From assembly GCF_001908235.1 (NCBI RefSeq), contig NZ_LGHK01000064.1, positions 1-33,536 on the forward strand: a stretch of DNA of 33,536 nt, given 5' to 3'. Numbering within the stretch: the first letter of the stretch is position 1; each line of letters starts with the position of its first letter. Source of the DNA: Bradyrhizobium sp. NAS96.2 (GTDB lineage Bacteria; Pseudomonadota; Alphaproteobacteria; Rhizobiales; Xanthobacteraceae). The notes beneath the pieces are model-generated. The model had not been told where the DNA came from. It saw nothing but the letters and a program-made list of their open reading frames with translations, and did not search any database. Made by a program: the position numbers and the translations under genes. This document shows, piece after piece, positions 1-5,914 of the stretch.

Positions 1-43
1 CGTTGATCACGAGATGGTCGAGTCTATTCACCTTGACGGACAT
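1..43 (-). CDS. VOC (glyoxalase-fold) family protein, N-terminal fragment
   Basis: Only the first 14 codons lie in the window; the gene runs off the left edge on the minus strand. They read MSVKVNRLDHLVIN. The Leu-Asp-His-Leu-Val-Ile opening is the usual first beta strand of vicinal-oxygen-chelate proteins such as glyoxalase I and extradiol dioxygenases, where the His is commonly a metal ligand. An AGAGGA ribosome-binding site lies just upstream of the ATG on the minus strand, which supports the start. Substrate and exact family cannot be judged from so short a piece. Confidence 0.55.
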   Translation of the reverse strand, partial: MSVKVNRLDHLVIN

Positions 44-61
44 GATCGATCCTCTTTGGTC

Positions 62-118
62 AAAAGCGCTTTCGAGCGAAGTGGACACCGGTTCGCGTGA
101 AGAAAGCGCGTCAAAACT
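62..118 (+). repeat. Dispersed palindromic intergenic repeat, copy A
   Basis: Nested inverted repeat. The outer arms GCGCTTTC (66-73) and GAAAGCGC (102-109) enclose inner arms GCGAA and TTCGC. The core ACCGGTTCGCGTGAAGAAA (87-105) recurs exactly at 32057-32075, and AGTGGACACCGGTT (80-93) recurs at 11141-11154. It lies between two divergent genes. It resembles the small palindromes scattered through Bradyrhizobium intergenic DNA; no mobility gene is nearby. Confidence 0.75.
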
Positions 119-268
119 AAAACTCAGCGTTGCAGCTTAGTCTTTCGTCGCGGTCGGTGTCGCACGTGTCGCACTGGTCGCATCTGACATTGTTTGTTAA
201 AACCGCGCCGCACGCAACGCAACAGAAACGGGCAGGGCACCAAACCCTGCTGGATCGGGAGAGACTTC

Positions 269-1240
269 ATGATTTCACGCCGCACTGCGCTGGGCCTGAT
301 CGGGTCGGGGATTTCGACATTCGCGATCGGCCGCGCGTCCGCAGCCGACTATCCGGCGCGGCCGGTGCGCTGGATCGTGGGCTATCCGCCGGGCGGCGCC
401 ACCGACATCATCGCACGCCTGATCGGGCAGCGGCTGTCGGAGAAGCTCGGGCAGCAATTCGTGATCGAGAACAAGCCGGGTGCCGGCAACAATATCGGCA
501 CCGAGGCTGCGATCAACGCCGAGCCAGACGGCTACACCGTGCTGCTGGTCAATCCGGCGAACTACATCAACGCCTCGCTCTACGCCAATTTGAAGTTCAA
601 CTTCGTGCGCGACGTGGCGCCGGTTGCGTCCTTCAACCGCGTCCCGAACGTGATGACGGTCAACAAGGACGTGCCGGCGAAGAACGTCGCCGAGTTCATT
701 GAATATGTGAAGGCGAATCCCGGCAAGGTGAATATGGCCTCTTCCGGCAACGGCACCTCGGTGCATCTCTCCGGCGAGATGTTCATGTCGATGACCGGCT
801 GCAAGATGCAGCACGTGCCGTATCGCGGCGCTGCGCCTGCCATCACCGACATGCTCGGCGGCCAGGTGCAGGTGATCTTCGACAACATGCCTTCGATCAT
901 CCAGCACATCCGCTCCGGTTCGCTGCGCGCGCTCGGCGTGACGACGACGGATCGCTCCTCGCAATTGCCTGATGTGCCGGCGATCGCCGAGACCGTGAAG
1001 GGCTATGAGGCGAGCGCGCTGTTCGGCATGGGCGCGCCGAAGAACACGCCGAAGGAGCTGATCGCCAAGCTCAACACCGAGATCAACGCCGTTCTCGCCG
1101 AACCCGACATGCGGAAGCGCCTGGTCGAGCTCGGCGGCGACTCGCTGATCCAGACCCCGGAGGCCTTCGGCAACGACATCAAGGCCGAGACCGACAAGTG
1201 GAAGAAGGTGGTCGAGTTCGCGGGCCTCAAGGTCGAGTAA
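269..1240 (+). CDS. Bug-family tripartite tricarboxylate transporter substrate-binding protein
   Basis: A 323-residue periplasmic solute receptor of the Bug/TctC family, the usual length. The mature N-terminus YPARPVRWIVGYPPGGATD and the later ENKPGAGNNIGTE segment are family hallmarks that form the ligand pocket. The chosen start is the ATG at 269, after a GGATCGGGAGAG ribosome-binding site. It gives a Tat-like signal peptide (SRRTALGLIG at residues 3-12, probable cleavage after ASA). An upstream in-frame start at 194 would spoil this. Bug proteins bind organic acids or related small molecules and deliver them to TctAB permeases. No tctA or tctB is present here, so it is an orphan receptor of unknown ligand. 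Confidence 0.9.
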   Translation: MISRRTALGLIGSGISTFAIGRASAADYPARPVRWIVGYPPGGATDIIARLIGQRLSEKLGQQFVIENKPGAGNNIGTEAAINAEPDGYTVLLVNPANYINASLYANLKFNFVRDVAPVASFNRVPNVMTVNKDVPAKNVAEFIEYVKANPGKVNMASSGNGTSVHLSGEMFMSMTGCKMQHVPYRGAAPAITDMLGGQVQVIFDNMPSIIQHIRSGSLRALGVTTTDRSSQLPDVPAIAETVKGYEASALFGMGAPKNTPKELIAKLNTEINAVLAEPDMRKRLVELGGDSLIQTPEAFGNDIKAETDKWKKVVEFAGLKVE

Positions 1241-1249
1241 ACCTCGGAC

Positions 1250-1266
1250 GTTCAGCGTTGCTGAAC
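1250..1266 (+). terminator. Candidate hairpin terminator after the Bug gene
   Basis: A perfect 7-bp stem, GTTCAGC/GCTGAAC, with a 3-base loop begins 9 bases after the stop codon at 1240. No T-run follows, so it may end transcription weakly, or act as a 3'-end stabiliser. Confidence 0.4.
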
Positions 1267-1363
1267 CGCGCGGGCAGCTCTGATCCGCACGGTGATGCCT
1301 ATCCCGCGAGGCACATCGCGGGGCCTTGACGCGGAATAAATTGACCTTCAGGAACCTTACCCG

Positions 1364-1404
1364 AGATGCCGCGCTTTAACTGCGGCATCTTAAGGAGGTG
1401 GATC
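1364..1404 (+). promoter_or_regulatory. Leader hairpin abutting a perfect Shine-Dalgarno
   Basis: A 9-bp stem AGATGCCGC (1364-1372)/GCGGCATCT (1382-1390) with a 9-base loop is followed at once by AAGGAGGTGGATC. That is an almost complete anti-16S match placed before the ATG at 1405. The SD decides the start over the earlier in-frame ATG at 1366, which lies in the stem. GGAAC at 1351-1355 resembles a -35 element of the general stress sigma factor EcfG, but the expected CGTT at -10 is not matched. The hairpin may be a leader structure or the terminator of a short upstream transcript. Confidence 0.45.
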
Positions 1405-1689
1405 ATGCGCACGTCGCAAATGACAATGCTTGTCCTGGGAGCGATGACGCTTGCCGGAGCGGCAAGCATCACGCCGGCTTCCGCCGATCCTTATGACTAT
1501 CCGTGGTGTGCACAGGGGCCGAGCCTGGGCTATCCCGGCGAATGCGCCTACCGAACCTATGAGCAGTGCCTCGCGAGCGTATCGGGGCGCTTTCTCGCTT
1601 GCGGAGAGAATCCGCGCTTTCTGTTCAGCGAGCCCCCGCCGCCGCCGCGCCGTTATCAACGCCGGCACCGGACGGTCTACCCCGACTAG
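1405..1689 (+). CDS. DUF3551 small secreted protein
   Basis: A 94-residue exported protein. Residues 1-27 form a signal peptide ending in PASA before DPYDYPWC. The mature part has four cysteines (35, 47, 55, 66) in the pattern YPWC...GECAYRTYEQC...FLAC that marks DUF3551, a family abundant in Bradyrhizobium and of unknown function. The spacing suggests two disulfides in the periplasm. The tail is Pro/Arg-rich (PPPPPRR). The start is fixed by the strong Shine-Dalgarno at 1392-1399. It stands alone between the Bug gene and the ArsR promoter. Confidence 0.85.
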   Translation: MRTSQMTMLVLGAMTLAGAASITPASADPYDYPWCAQGPSLGYPGECAYRTYEQCLASVSGRFLACGENPRFLFSEPPPPPRRYQRRHRTVYPD

Positions 1690-1787
1690 CAAACTTCCGC
1701 ACCGGCGCCGCGCAAGACGGCCTTGCGACGTCTCCGACGTTCGTCGTGACGGTGCGCCCGTCGTCGCGCGATCGTGAAGACGCGCGC

Positions 1788-1831
1788 TTGACGCCGCGCC
1801 GTTTGCGCCTATACTAAACCACATGGTTAAG
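1788..1831 (+). promoter_or_regulatory. ArsR promoter with palindrome over the start codon
   Basis: A -35 TTGACG (1788-1793) and a -10 TATACT (1810-1815) are 16 bases apart. The predicted transcription start is at about 1822-1824, on the ATG at 1823, so the mRNA would be leaderless or nearly so. The palindrome CTAAACCA-CA-TGGTTAAG (1814-1831, 7 of 8 pairs) covers the -10 edge, the start site and the ATG, which suits autorepression by the encoded ArsR protein. No Shine-Dalgarno is visible. The operator role is inferred. Confidence 0.6.
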
Positions 1832-2278
1832 TATCAGGACGAAACGCTGGACCGCACCTTCGCGGCGCTTTCCGATCCCACCCGCCGCGCGCTGCTGGCG
1901 CGGCTCGGCGAGCAGGAAAGCCTGTCGGTGAGCGAGCTGGCGCAGCCATTCGCGATGTCGTTGCCGGCGATCATGAAGCATCTCGACGTGCTCACGGATG
2001 CCGGCCTGGTCGCGCGCGAGAAAACCGGCCGCACGGTGGCGTGCCGGCTCACCGCGAGGCCGATGGAGCAGGCGATGAACTGGCTCAATCGCTATGCGCA
2101 ATTCTGGTCCGACAATCTCGACCGCCTTGCCGCTTTTGTGGAGGAAGACCCATGGCAAACAAGTCTGCAGTCGCCGCCGACGCCGGTCTCGCCGCGCGTC
2201 CAAGCCTCACCCTCACGCGGCGGCTCCGCGCCCGGCCGGAAAAAGTCTACGCCGCGTGGACCGAGCCGGAAATCCTAG
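1823..2278 (+). CDS. ArsR/SmtB-family winged-helix transcriptional regulator
   Basis: A 151-residue regulator. Residues 7-90 are a canonical ArsR winged helix: LDRTFAALSDPTRRALLARL, then the recognition region MSLPAIMKHLDVLTDAGLV and the wing EKTGRTVACRL. It has no CxC metal site, as in the metal-independent ArsR group paired with SRPBCC/AHSA1 genes. It probably represses its own operon through the palindrome over its start. The reading frame stays open 127 bases into the next gene. This adds a Pro/Ser-rich tail after FVEEDPW that is absent from typical 100-115 residue members. The tail may be real, or an evolutionarily recent loss of an earlier stop. Confidence 0.9.
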   Translation: MVKYQDETLDRTFAALSDPTRRALLARLGEQESLSVSELAQPFAMSLPAIMKHLDVLTDAGLVAREKTGRTVACRLTARPMEQAMNWLNRYAQFWSDNLDRLAAFVEEDPWQTSLQSPPTPVSPRVQASPSRGGSAPGRKKSTPRGPSRKS

Positions 2279-2625
2279 TGCAGTGGTTCGGTCCGGGTCA
2301 GGTCAAGCCCGGCACGACGCAGGCCGACCTCGATGTCCGCGTCGGCGGCCGCTACCGGATCAAGTTCACCGGCACCAGCGGGGAGTATCACGAGGTCGGC
2401 GGCATCTATCGCGAGGTGGTGCCGAACGAGAGGCTGGTGTTCAGCTGGGCCTGGCATTCGACGCCGCAGCGCGTCTCCGAGGTGACGGTGTCGATCAAGC
2501 CGGACGGCGGCGGTACCTTGCTCACCTTCCATCACGCGCAGTTCGTCGATGAGACCGCGCGCGACAATCACCAGCGCGGCTGGACCGAATTCCTCGGCAA
2601 TCTCCAACAATATGTCGACGCCTGA
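2152..2625 (+). CDS. SRPBCC/AHSA1-domain protein (START-like fold)
   Basis: A 157-residue protein with an activator-of-Hsp90 homology 1-like SRPBCC domain from about residue 17 onward. Family signatures are RRLRARPEKVYAAWTEPE, WFGPG and GGRYRIKF, with a C-terminal helix RGWTEFLGNLQQYVDA. These proteins form a deep hydrophobic cavity; substrates in this ArsR-linked subfamily are unknown. The start is the ATG at 2152, preceded by GGAGGAAG (2140-2147). The start lies well inside the ArsR frame, giving a long overlap that should couple translation. The DUF899 gene follows 17 bases after the stop, so the three genes read as one operon. Confidence 0.9.
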   Translation: MANKSAVAADAGLAARPSLTLTRRLRARPEKVYAAWTEPEILVQWFGPGQVKPGTTQADLDVRVGGRYRIKFTGTSGEYHEVGGIYREVVPNERLVFSWAWHSTPQRVSEVTVSIKPDGGGTLLTFHHAQFVDETARDNHQRGWTEFLGNLQQYVDA

Positions 2626-2642
2626 AGCGCAGGGAGCATCGC

Positions 2643-3380
2643 ATGTCTCAGCACAAGATCGTTTCGCGCGAAGAATGGACCGCGGCCCGCAAGGCGCTGA
2701 TGGTCGGCGAGAAGCAGCTCACCCAGGCCCGCGAAGCGCTGAGCCGGCAGCGCCGCGAGCTGCCGTGGGTGAAGGTCGACAAGGACTATGTGTTCGACGG
2801 GCCCGGCGGCAAGGTGGCGCTCGGCGATCTCTTCAAGGGCCGGCCGCAGCTCGTGGTGCAGCACGTGATGTTCGCGCCGGAGTGGGACGCGGCGTGCAAG
2901 AGCTGTTCGTTCTGGATCGACGGCTTCGAGCGCATGGTTCCGCATCTGGCCGCGCGCGACACCACGATGGTCGCGATCTCGCGCGCACCGCTGGCCAAGC
3001 TCGAGGCCTTCAAGCAGCGAATGGGCTGGAGCTTCGACTGGGTCTCGTCGGGAGAGAATGACTTCAACTACGACTATGCGGTCTCGTTCACCCCCGAGCA
3101 GATCGACGCCGGGAACGCGCAATACAATTATGGAACGACCCCGCTCTACGGGCCCGAATTGCCCGGGATCAGCGTGTTCTATCGCGATGACGCCGGCGCC
3201 GTGTTCCACACCTATTCCACATTCGCCCGCGGCCTCGACATGATGAATGCCGCCTATCACTACCTCGACCTGACGCCGCTCGGCCGCCACGAGGAGGGCT
3301 TGCCCTATCCGATGGATTGGGTGCGGCTACGTGACCAATACCAACCGGCGCCGGTTCAGGCATCCTGCTGTCACTCCTGA
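2643..3380 (+). CDS. DUF899 thioredoxin-fold family protein
   Basis: A 245-residue member of DUF899. Diagnostic stretches are SREEWTAARKALMVGEKQLT at the N-terminus, LPWVKVDKDYVFDGPGG, the CKSCSFWIDGF segment with two cysteines spaced CxxC, and the late GISVFYRDD and FHTYSTFARG. The fold is thioredoxin-like. The biochemical role is not established, although the CKSC pair invites a redox function. It ends in ASCCHS with two adjacent cysteines. It is the third gene of the ArsR operon. A perfect inverted repeat starts at its own stop codon. Confidence 0.88.
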   Translation: MSQHKIVSREEWTAARKALMVGEKQLTQAREALSRQRRELPWVKVDKDYVFDGPGGKVALGDLFKGRPQLVVQHVMFAPEWDAACKSCSFWIDGFERMVPHLAARDTTMVAISRAPLAKLEAFKQRMGWSFDWVSSGENDFNYDYAVSFTPEQIDAGNAQYNYGTTPLYGPELPGISVFYRDDAGAVFHTYSTFARGLDMMNAAYHYLDLTPLGRHEEGLPYPMDWVRLRDQYQPAPVQASCCHS

Positions 3381-3412
3381 CGATCGCCCACGCGTCGCGT
3401 TGGCGATCGTCA
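3378..3412 (+). terminator. 11-bp hairpin beginning at the DUF899 stop codon
   Basis: TGACGATCGCC (3378-3388) and GGCGATCGTCA (3402-3412) are perfect 11-bp arms. ACGCG/CGCGT can pair further within the loop. The first three bases are the TGA stop. No T-run follows. It probably ends or protects the ArsR-SRPBCC-DUF899 transcript, and its right arm runs into an intergenic repeat. Confidence 0.5.
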
Positions 3413-3508
3413 TGCCGGGGCGATGCGGAGCATCGAACCACAGATGCGCAATTGCGCATCGGGGGGGTCTCGAGATTCCGAGTTCACGCTTCGCGTGCCC
3501 CGGAATGA
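3410..3508 (+). repeat. Intergenic repeat with TCATGCCGGGGC ends and 18-bp palindrome
   Basis: The ends TCATGCCGGGGC (3410-3421) and GCCCCGGAATGA (3497-3508) form a 12-base inverted repeat with one mismatch. Inside lies the perfect palindrome GATGCGCAATTGCGCATC (3443-3460). This GTCATTCCGGGG-type element is common between Bradyrhizobium genes. A remnant of the left end, GTCATGCCGGGG, recurs at 7451-7462. Confidence 0.65.
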
Positions 3509-3534
3509 TGGCAGCAGACAGCAGGAATCTCTCC

Positions 3535-3891
3535 ATGCCTTACGTCGATGGTTTCGTCGTCGCCGTGCCGAAGAAGAAACTCAAAGCCTATGCGAAGCTC
3601 TCGAAGATGGCCGGCAAAGTCTGGCGCGAACATGGCGCGCTGGATTATCGCGAGTGGGTCGCCGACGACGTCAAGCCGGGCAAGCTGACGTCGTTTCCGC
3701 AGAGCGTGAAGCTGAAGGCCGGCGAAACCGTCGTGTTCGCTTGGATCACCTACAAGTCGCGCGCCCAGCGCGACAGGATCAACGCCAAGGTGATGGCGGA
3801 TCCGCGCTTTGCGTCGATGGATCCGAAGACCGCGCCGTTTGATCTCAAGCGCATGATCTATGGCGGCTTTGCGAGCTTGGTGAAAGTCTGA
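3535..3891 (+). CDS. DUF1428 family protein (dimeric alpha/beta barrel type)
   Basis: A 118-residue protein matching DUF1428: MPYVDGFVVAVPKKKLKAY at the start, HGALDYREWVADD, FPQSVKLKAGETVVFAWI, and the C-terminal MIYGGFASLV. The family has a dimeric ferredoxin-like barrel fold and no settled function. The ATG at 3535 is chosen because homologs start at MPYVDGFV; upstream in-frame codons lie in the intergenic repeat. DUF1428, DUF899 and SRPBCC genes often travel with ArsR regulators. Here the repeat separates it from the operon, so it may be transcribed separately. Confidence 0.88.
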   Translation: MPYVDGFVVAVPKKKLKAYAKLSKMAGKVWREHGALDYREWVADDVKPGKLTSFPQSVKLKAGETVVFAWITYKSRAQRDRINAKVMADPRFASMDPKTAPFDLKRMIYGGFASLVKV

Positions 3892-3965
3892 GGCGGCACG
3901 GTTTCGCCGCAATCCGCGCAGTAACCGGCCGTTAAACATCACGTTCGGCAGGCTGAGCGATGCCG

Positions 3966-4008
3966 CTTGCGTTTACTTGGTGATCCCGTATACTTTGCAA
4001 TACAAAGT
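3966..4008 (+). promoter_or_regulatory. Promoter with ACTTTG-N5-CAAAGT operator
   Basis: A -10 hexamer TATACT (3989-3994) lies downstream of a weak -35 (CTTGCG, 3966-3971; 17-base spacer). The perfect palindrome ACTTTG-CAATA-CAAAGT (3992-4008) overlaps the -10 and the expected start site, about 12 bases before the ATG at 4020. A dimeric repressor bound here would block polymerase. The winged-helix protein at 4621-5034 in the same transcript is the obvious candidate. Binding is inferred. Confidence 0.6.
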
Positions 4009-4019
4009 GCGGGCAAATC

Positions 4020-4637
4020 ATGCGCGACCTCGACAAGGCCTTGGCCGATATTCTCGCGATCCGCAGCCAGATTGCGGCGGGAACCGCATTCCGCGGCTAC
4101 GGCCCGGCGACCGTCGCCGCCACCAGCGGCATCGCGCTCGTCACCGCGCTTGCCCAATATCTCTGGCTCGACGATCCCACCGGTCATCCGATCGCCTTCC
4201 TTGCGGGCTGGGCGGCGGCCGCGCTGCTGTCGGCGGTGCTGATCTGGATCGAGATGCAGGCGCGCTCGCGGCGGCATCATTCGGGCCTTGCCGACGCGAT
4301 GGTCCAGCAGGCGATCGAGCAGTTCGTTCCCGCTGTTATCGCCGGCGTGTTGCTCGCGGTCCTGCAATGGAAATTCGCGCCCGAGACGCTGTGGATGCTA
4401 CCCGGCCTGTGGCAGGTGCTGGTCAGCCTCGCCGTGTTCGCCTCGGTCCGCCTGCTGCCGCGCACGATCGCGCTCGGCGGGGCCTGGTACTTCCTGTCGG
4501 GCTTCACGGTGCTCCTGATCGCAAGCCAGAGCCACGCGCTGTCGCCCTGGACCATGGGACTGCCATTCGCGATCGGCCAGTTGCTGCTCGCAGCGCTGTT
4601 GTATTTCGCTTCCGGAGGCCATGATGCCGAAGACTGA
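4020..4637 (+). CDS. Conserved membrane protein with about six helices
   Basis: A 205-residue inner-membrane protein with no recognised enzymatic motif. Hydrophobic segments lie near residues 29-48, 58-79, 102-120, 127-146, 150-172 and 179-199. A charged stretch QARSRRHHSG (about 80-89) probably forms a cytoplasmic loop. The N-terminus MRDLDKALADILAIRSQIA is amphipathic and soluble. It opens an operon: the next gene starts 17 bases before its stop. Membrane proteins of this type are often found beside PF13601-like winged-helix regulators. It may sense or act on the membrane, but the sequence does not show which. Confidence 0.8.
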   Translation: MRDLDKALADILAIRSQIAAGTAFRGYGPATVAATSGIALVTALAQYLWLDDPTGHPIAFLAGWAAAALLSAVLIWIEMQARSRRHHSGLADAMVQQAIEQFVPAVIAGVLLAVLQWKFAPETLWMLPGLWQVLVSLAVFASVRLLPRTIALGGAWYFLSGFTVLLIASQSHALSPWTMGLPFAIGQLLLAALLYFASGGHDAED

Positions 4638-5034
4638 CGTGACCACCGCGCCATTCGCCTATGATGGCCTCGACCGCGTCATCCACGAGAAGGCGCGGCT
4701 CGGCCTGCTCACCTCGCTGATGGCGCATCCGAAGGGGCTCGCCTTCGCCGACCTCAAGCAGCTCTGCGGACTGACCGACGGCAATCTCAGCCGGCATCTG
4801 CAGGTGTTGCAGGAGGCCGGCCTCGTCGACGTCATCAAGGGTTATGAAGGCAATCGTCCGCACACCACCTGCCGTCTGACCAAGAGCGGCCGCCGCCGTT
4901 TCCTCGACTATCTCGCCGTGCTCGAGCAGCTGGTGCGCGATGCGGCCAAGGCTGCCGGCACGTCCGACAAGACTGAAAAGATCGCCGGCAAGGACGAAGG
5001 CGCATCTGGCCGCCTTGGTATCCAGCCGGTTTGA
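4621..5034 (+). CDS. Winged-helix transcriptional regulator (HTH_34/MarR-like)
   Basis: A 137-residue DNA-binding protein. Residues 15-95 form a winged helix: [18 protein letters not shown], then [19 protein letters not shown] as helix-turn-helix, and the wing [14 protein letters not shown]. It matches the short winged-helix family PF13601. A Lys/Asp-rich tail follows and is probably disordered. The start overlaps the membrane protein gene by 17 bases and has GGAGG at 4614-4618, so translation is coupled. It probably binds the ACTTTG-N5-CAAAGT palindrome upstream of the operon and controls its own synthesis together with the membrane protein and the prenyltransferase. Confidence 0.85.
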   Translation: MMPKTDVTTAPFAYDGLDRVIHEKARLGLLTSLMAHPKGLAFADLKQLCGLTDGNLSRHLQVLQEAGLVDVIKGYEGNRPHTTCRLTKSGRRRFLDYLAVLEQLVRDAAKAAGTSDKTEKIAGKDEGASGRLGIQPV

Positions 5035-5065
5035 TCATCCCCTTTTTTTGCCCGGAGACTTTGTG

Positions 5066-5806
5066 ATGCAAAGCAACGTTGCGCTCAAGCCGGAAGCCGA
5101 CGCCCGGCTGCATGTCGGCATCATCATGGACGGCAACGGCCGCTGGGCGACGCGGCGCGGCCTGTCGAGGCTGCGCGGACATGAGGCGGGCGTCGAGGCG
5201 ATCCGCCGCATCGTCGAGGCCGCGCCGGACCAGGGCGTCGGCACGCTGACGCTCTACGCATTCTCGAGCGACAATTGGCGGCGGCCGAAAGCCGAAGTCA
5301 CGGCGCTGATGGCACTGTTGCGGTTCTATCTCGCCAACGAGATCGCGGCCCTGGTGCGCAATGGCGTCCGCCTCACCGTGATCGGCCGCCGCGACCGGCT
5401 GCCCGACGGCATCGCGGCCGCGATCACCCGCGCCGAGGCTGAGACTTGCGACGGCACCACGCTGCATCTGCGCATCGCGATCGACTATTCGGCACGCGAC
5501 GCGATCCTGAACGCCGCGGTGCGCGCCGCCGGCACAGGCCAGCTGAGCCGCGAGAGCTTCGCCGATCTCATCACCGGCGAAGCCGGCTTGCGTGACGTCG
5601 ATCTGATCATCCGCACCTCGGGCGAGAAGCGGCTGTCGGACTTCCTCCTCTGGGAGGGCGCCTATGCCGAGCTGCACTTCACCGAGCGGATGTGGCCCGA
5701 ATTCGATGCCGATGATCTCGCCGACGCGCTCGCCTCGTTCCACCGCCGCGAGCGCCGCTTCGGCGGGCTGACCGCGATCGCGCCGGCGCAGGTGCCGAAC
5801 CTTTAG
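5066..5806 (+). CDS. Cis-prenyltransferase, UppS-like (di-trans,poly-cis-decaprenylcistransferase family)
   Basis: A 246-residue enzyme that condenses isopentenyl diphosphate onto an allylic diphosphate with cis geometry. Motif [15 protein letters not shown] (about residues 13-26), carries the catalytic Asp. [13 protein letters not shown] is the second conserved block. [18 protein letters not shown] with AYAELHF near the C-terminus holds the diphosphate-binding Arg residues; the usual Asn in SNFLLW is Asp here. The housekeeping uppS of alphaproteobacteria normally sits with frr, cdsA and dxr. This copy is linked instead to a regulator, suggesting a second enzyme with a special lipid product. 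The start at 5066 has CCCGGAGA upstream; 31 bases separate it from the regulator gene. Confidence 0.87.
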   Translation: MQSNVALKPEADARLHVGIIMDGNGRWATRRGLSRLRGHEAGVEAIRRIVEAAPDQGVGTLTLYAFSSDNWRRPKAEVTALMALLRFYLANEIAALVRNGVRLTVIGRRDRLPDGIAAAITRAEAETCDGTTLHLRIAIDYSARDAILNAAVRAAGTGQLSRESFADLITGEAGLRDVDLIIRTSGEKRLSDFLLWEGAYAELHFTERMWPEFDADDLADALASFHRRERRFGGLTAIAPAQVPNL

Positions 5807-5914
5807 CGCGAGCCGCGCGTCTAGCTGTTCCAAAAGCCCGGCCGGGGGGTTGGGCTCTCCTTCACAAGATGCGGGGACGAACGATCACGCCAACCAAAGC
5901 GGGAGCGATCATCC

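Noticed and set aside
1351..1376. EcfG (general stress) promoter for the DUF3551 gene
   Set aside because: GGAAC is present, but the -10 reads CGCTT rather than CGTT, so the match is partial. Kept only as a hint.
4835..5833. A 332-codon minus-strand open frame
   Set aside because: Antisense to the UppS-like gene, which has intact motifs.
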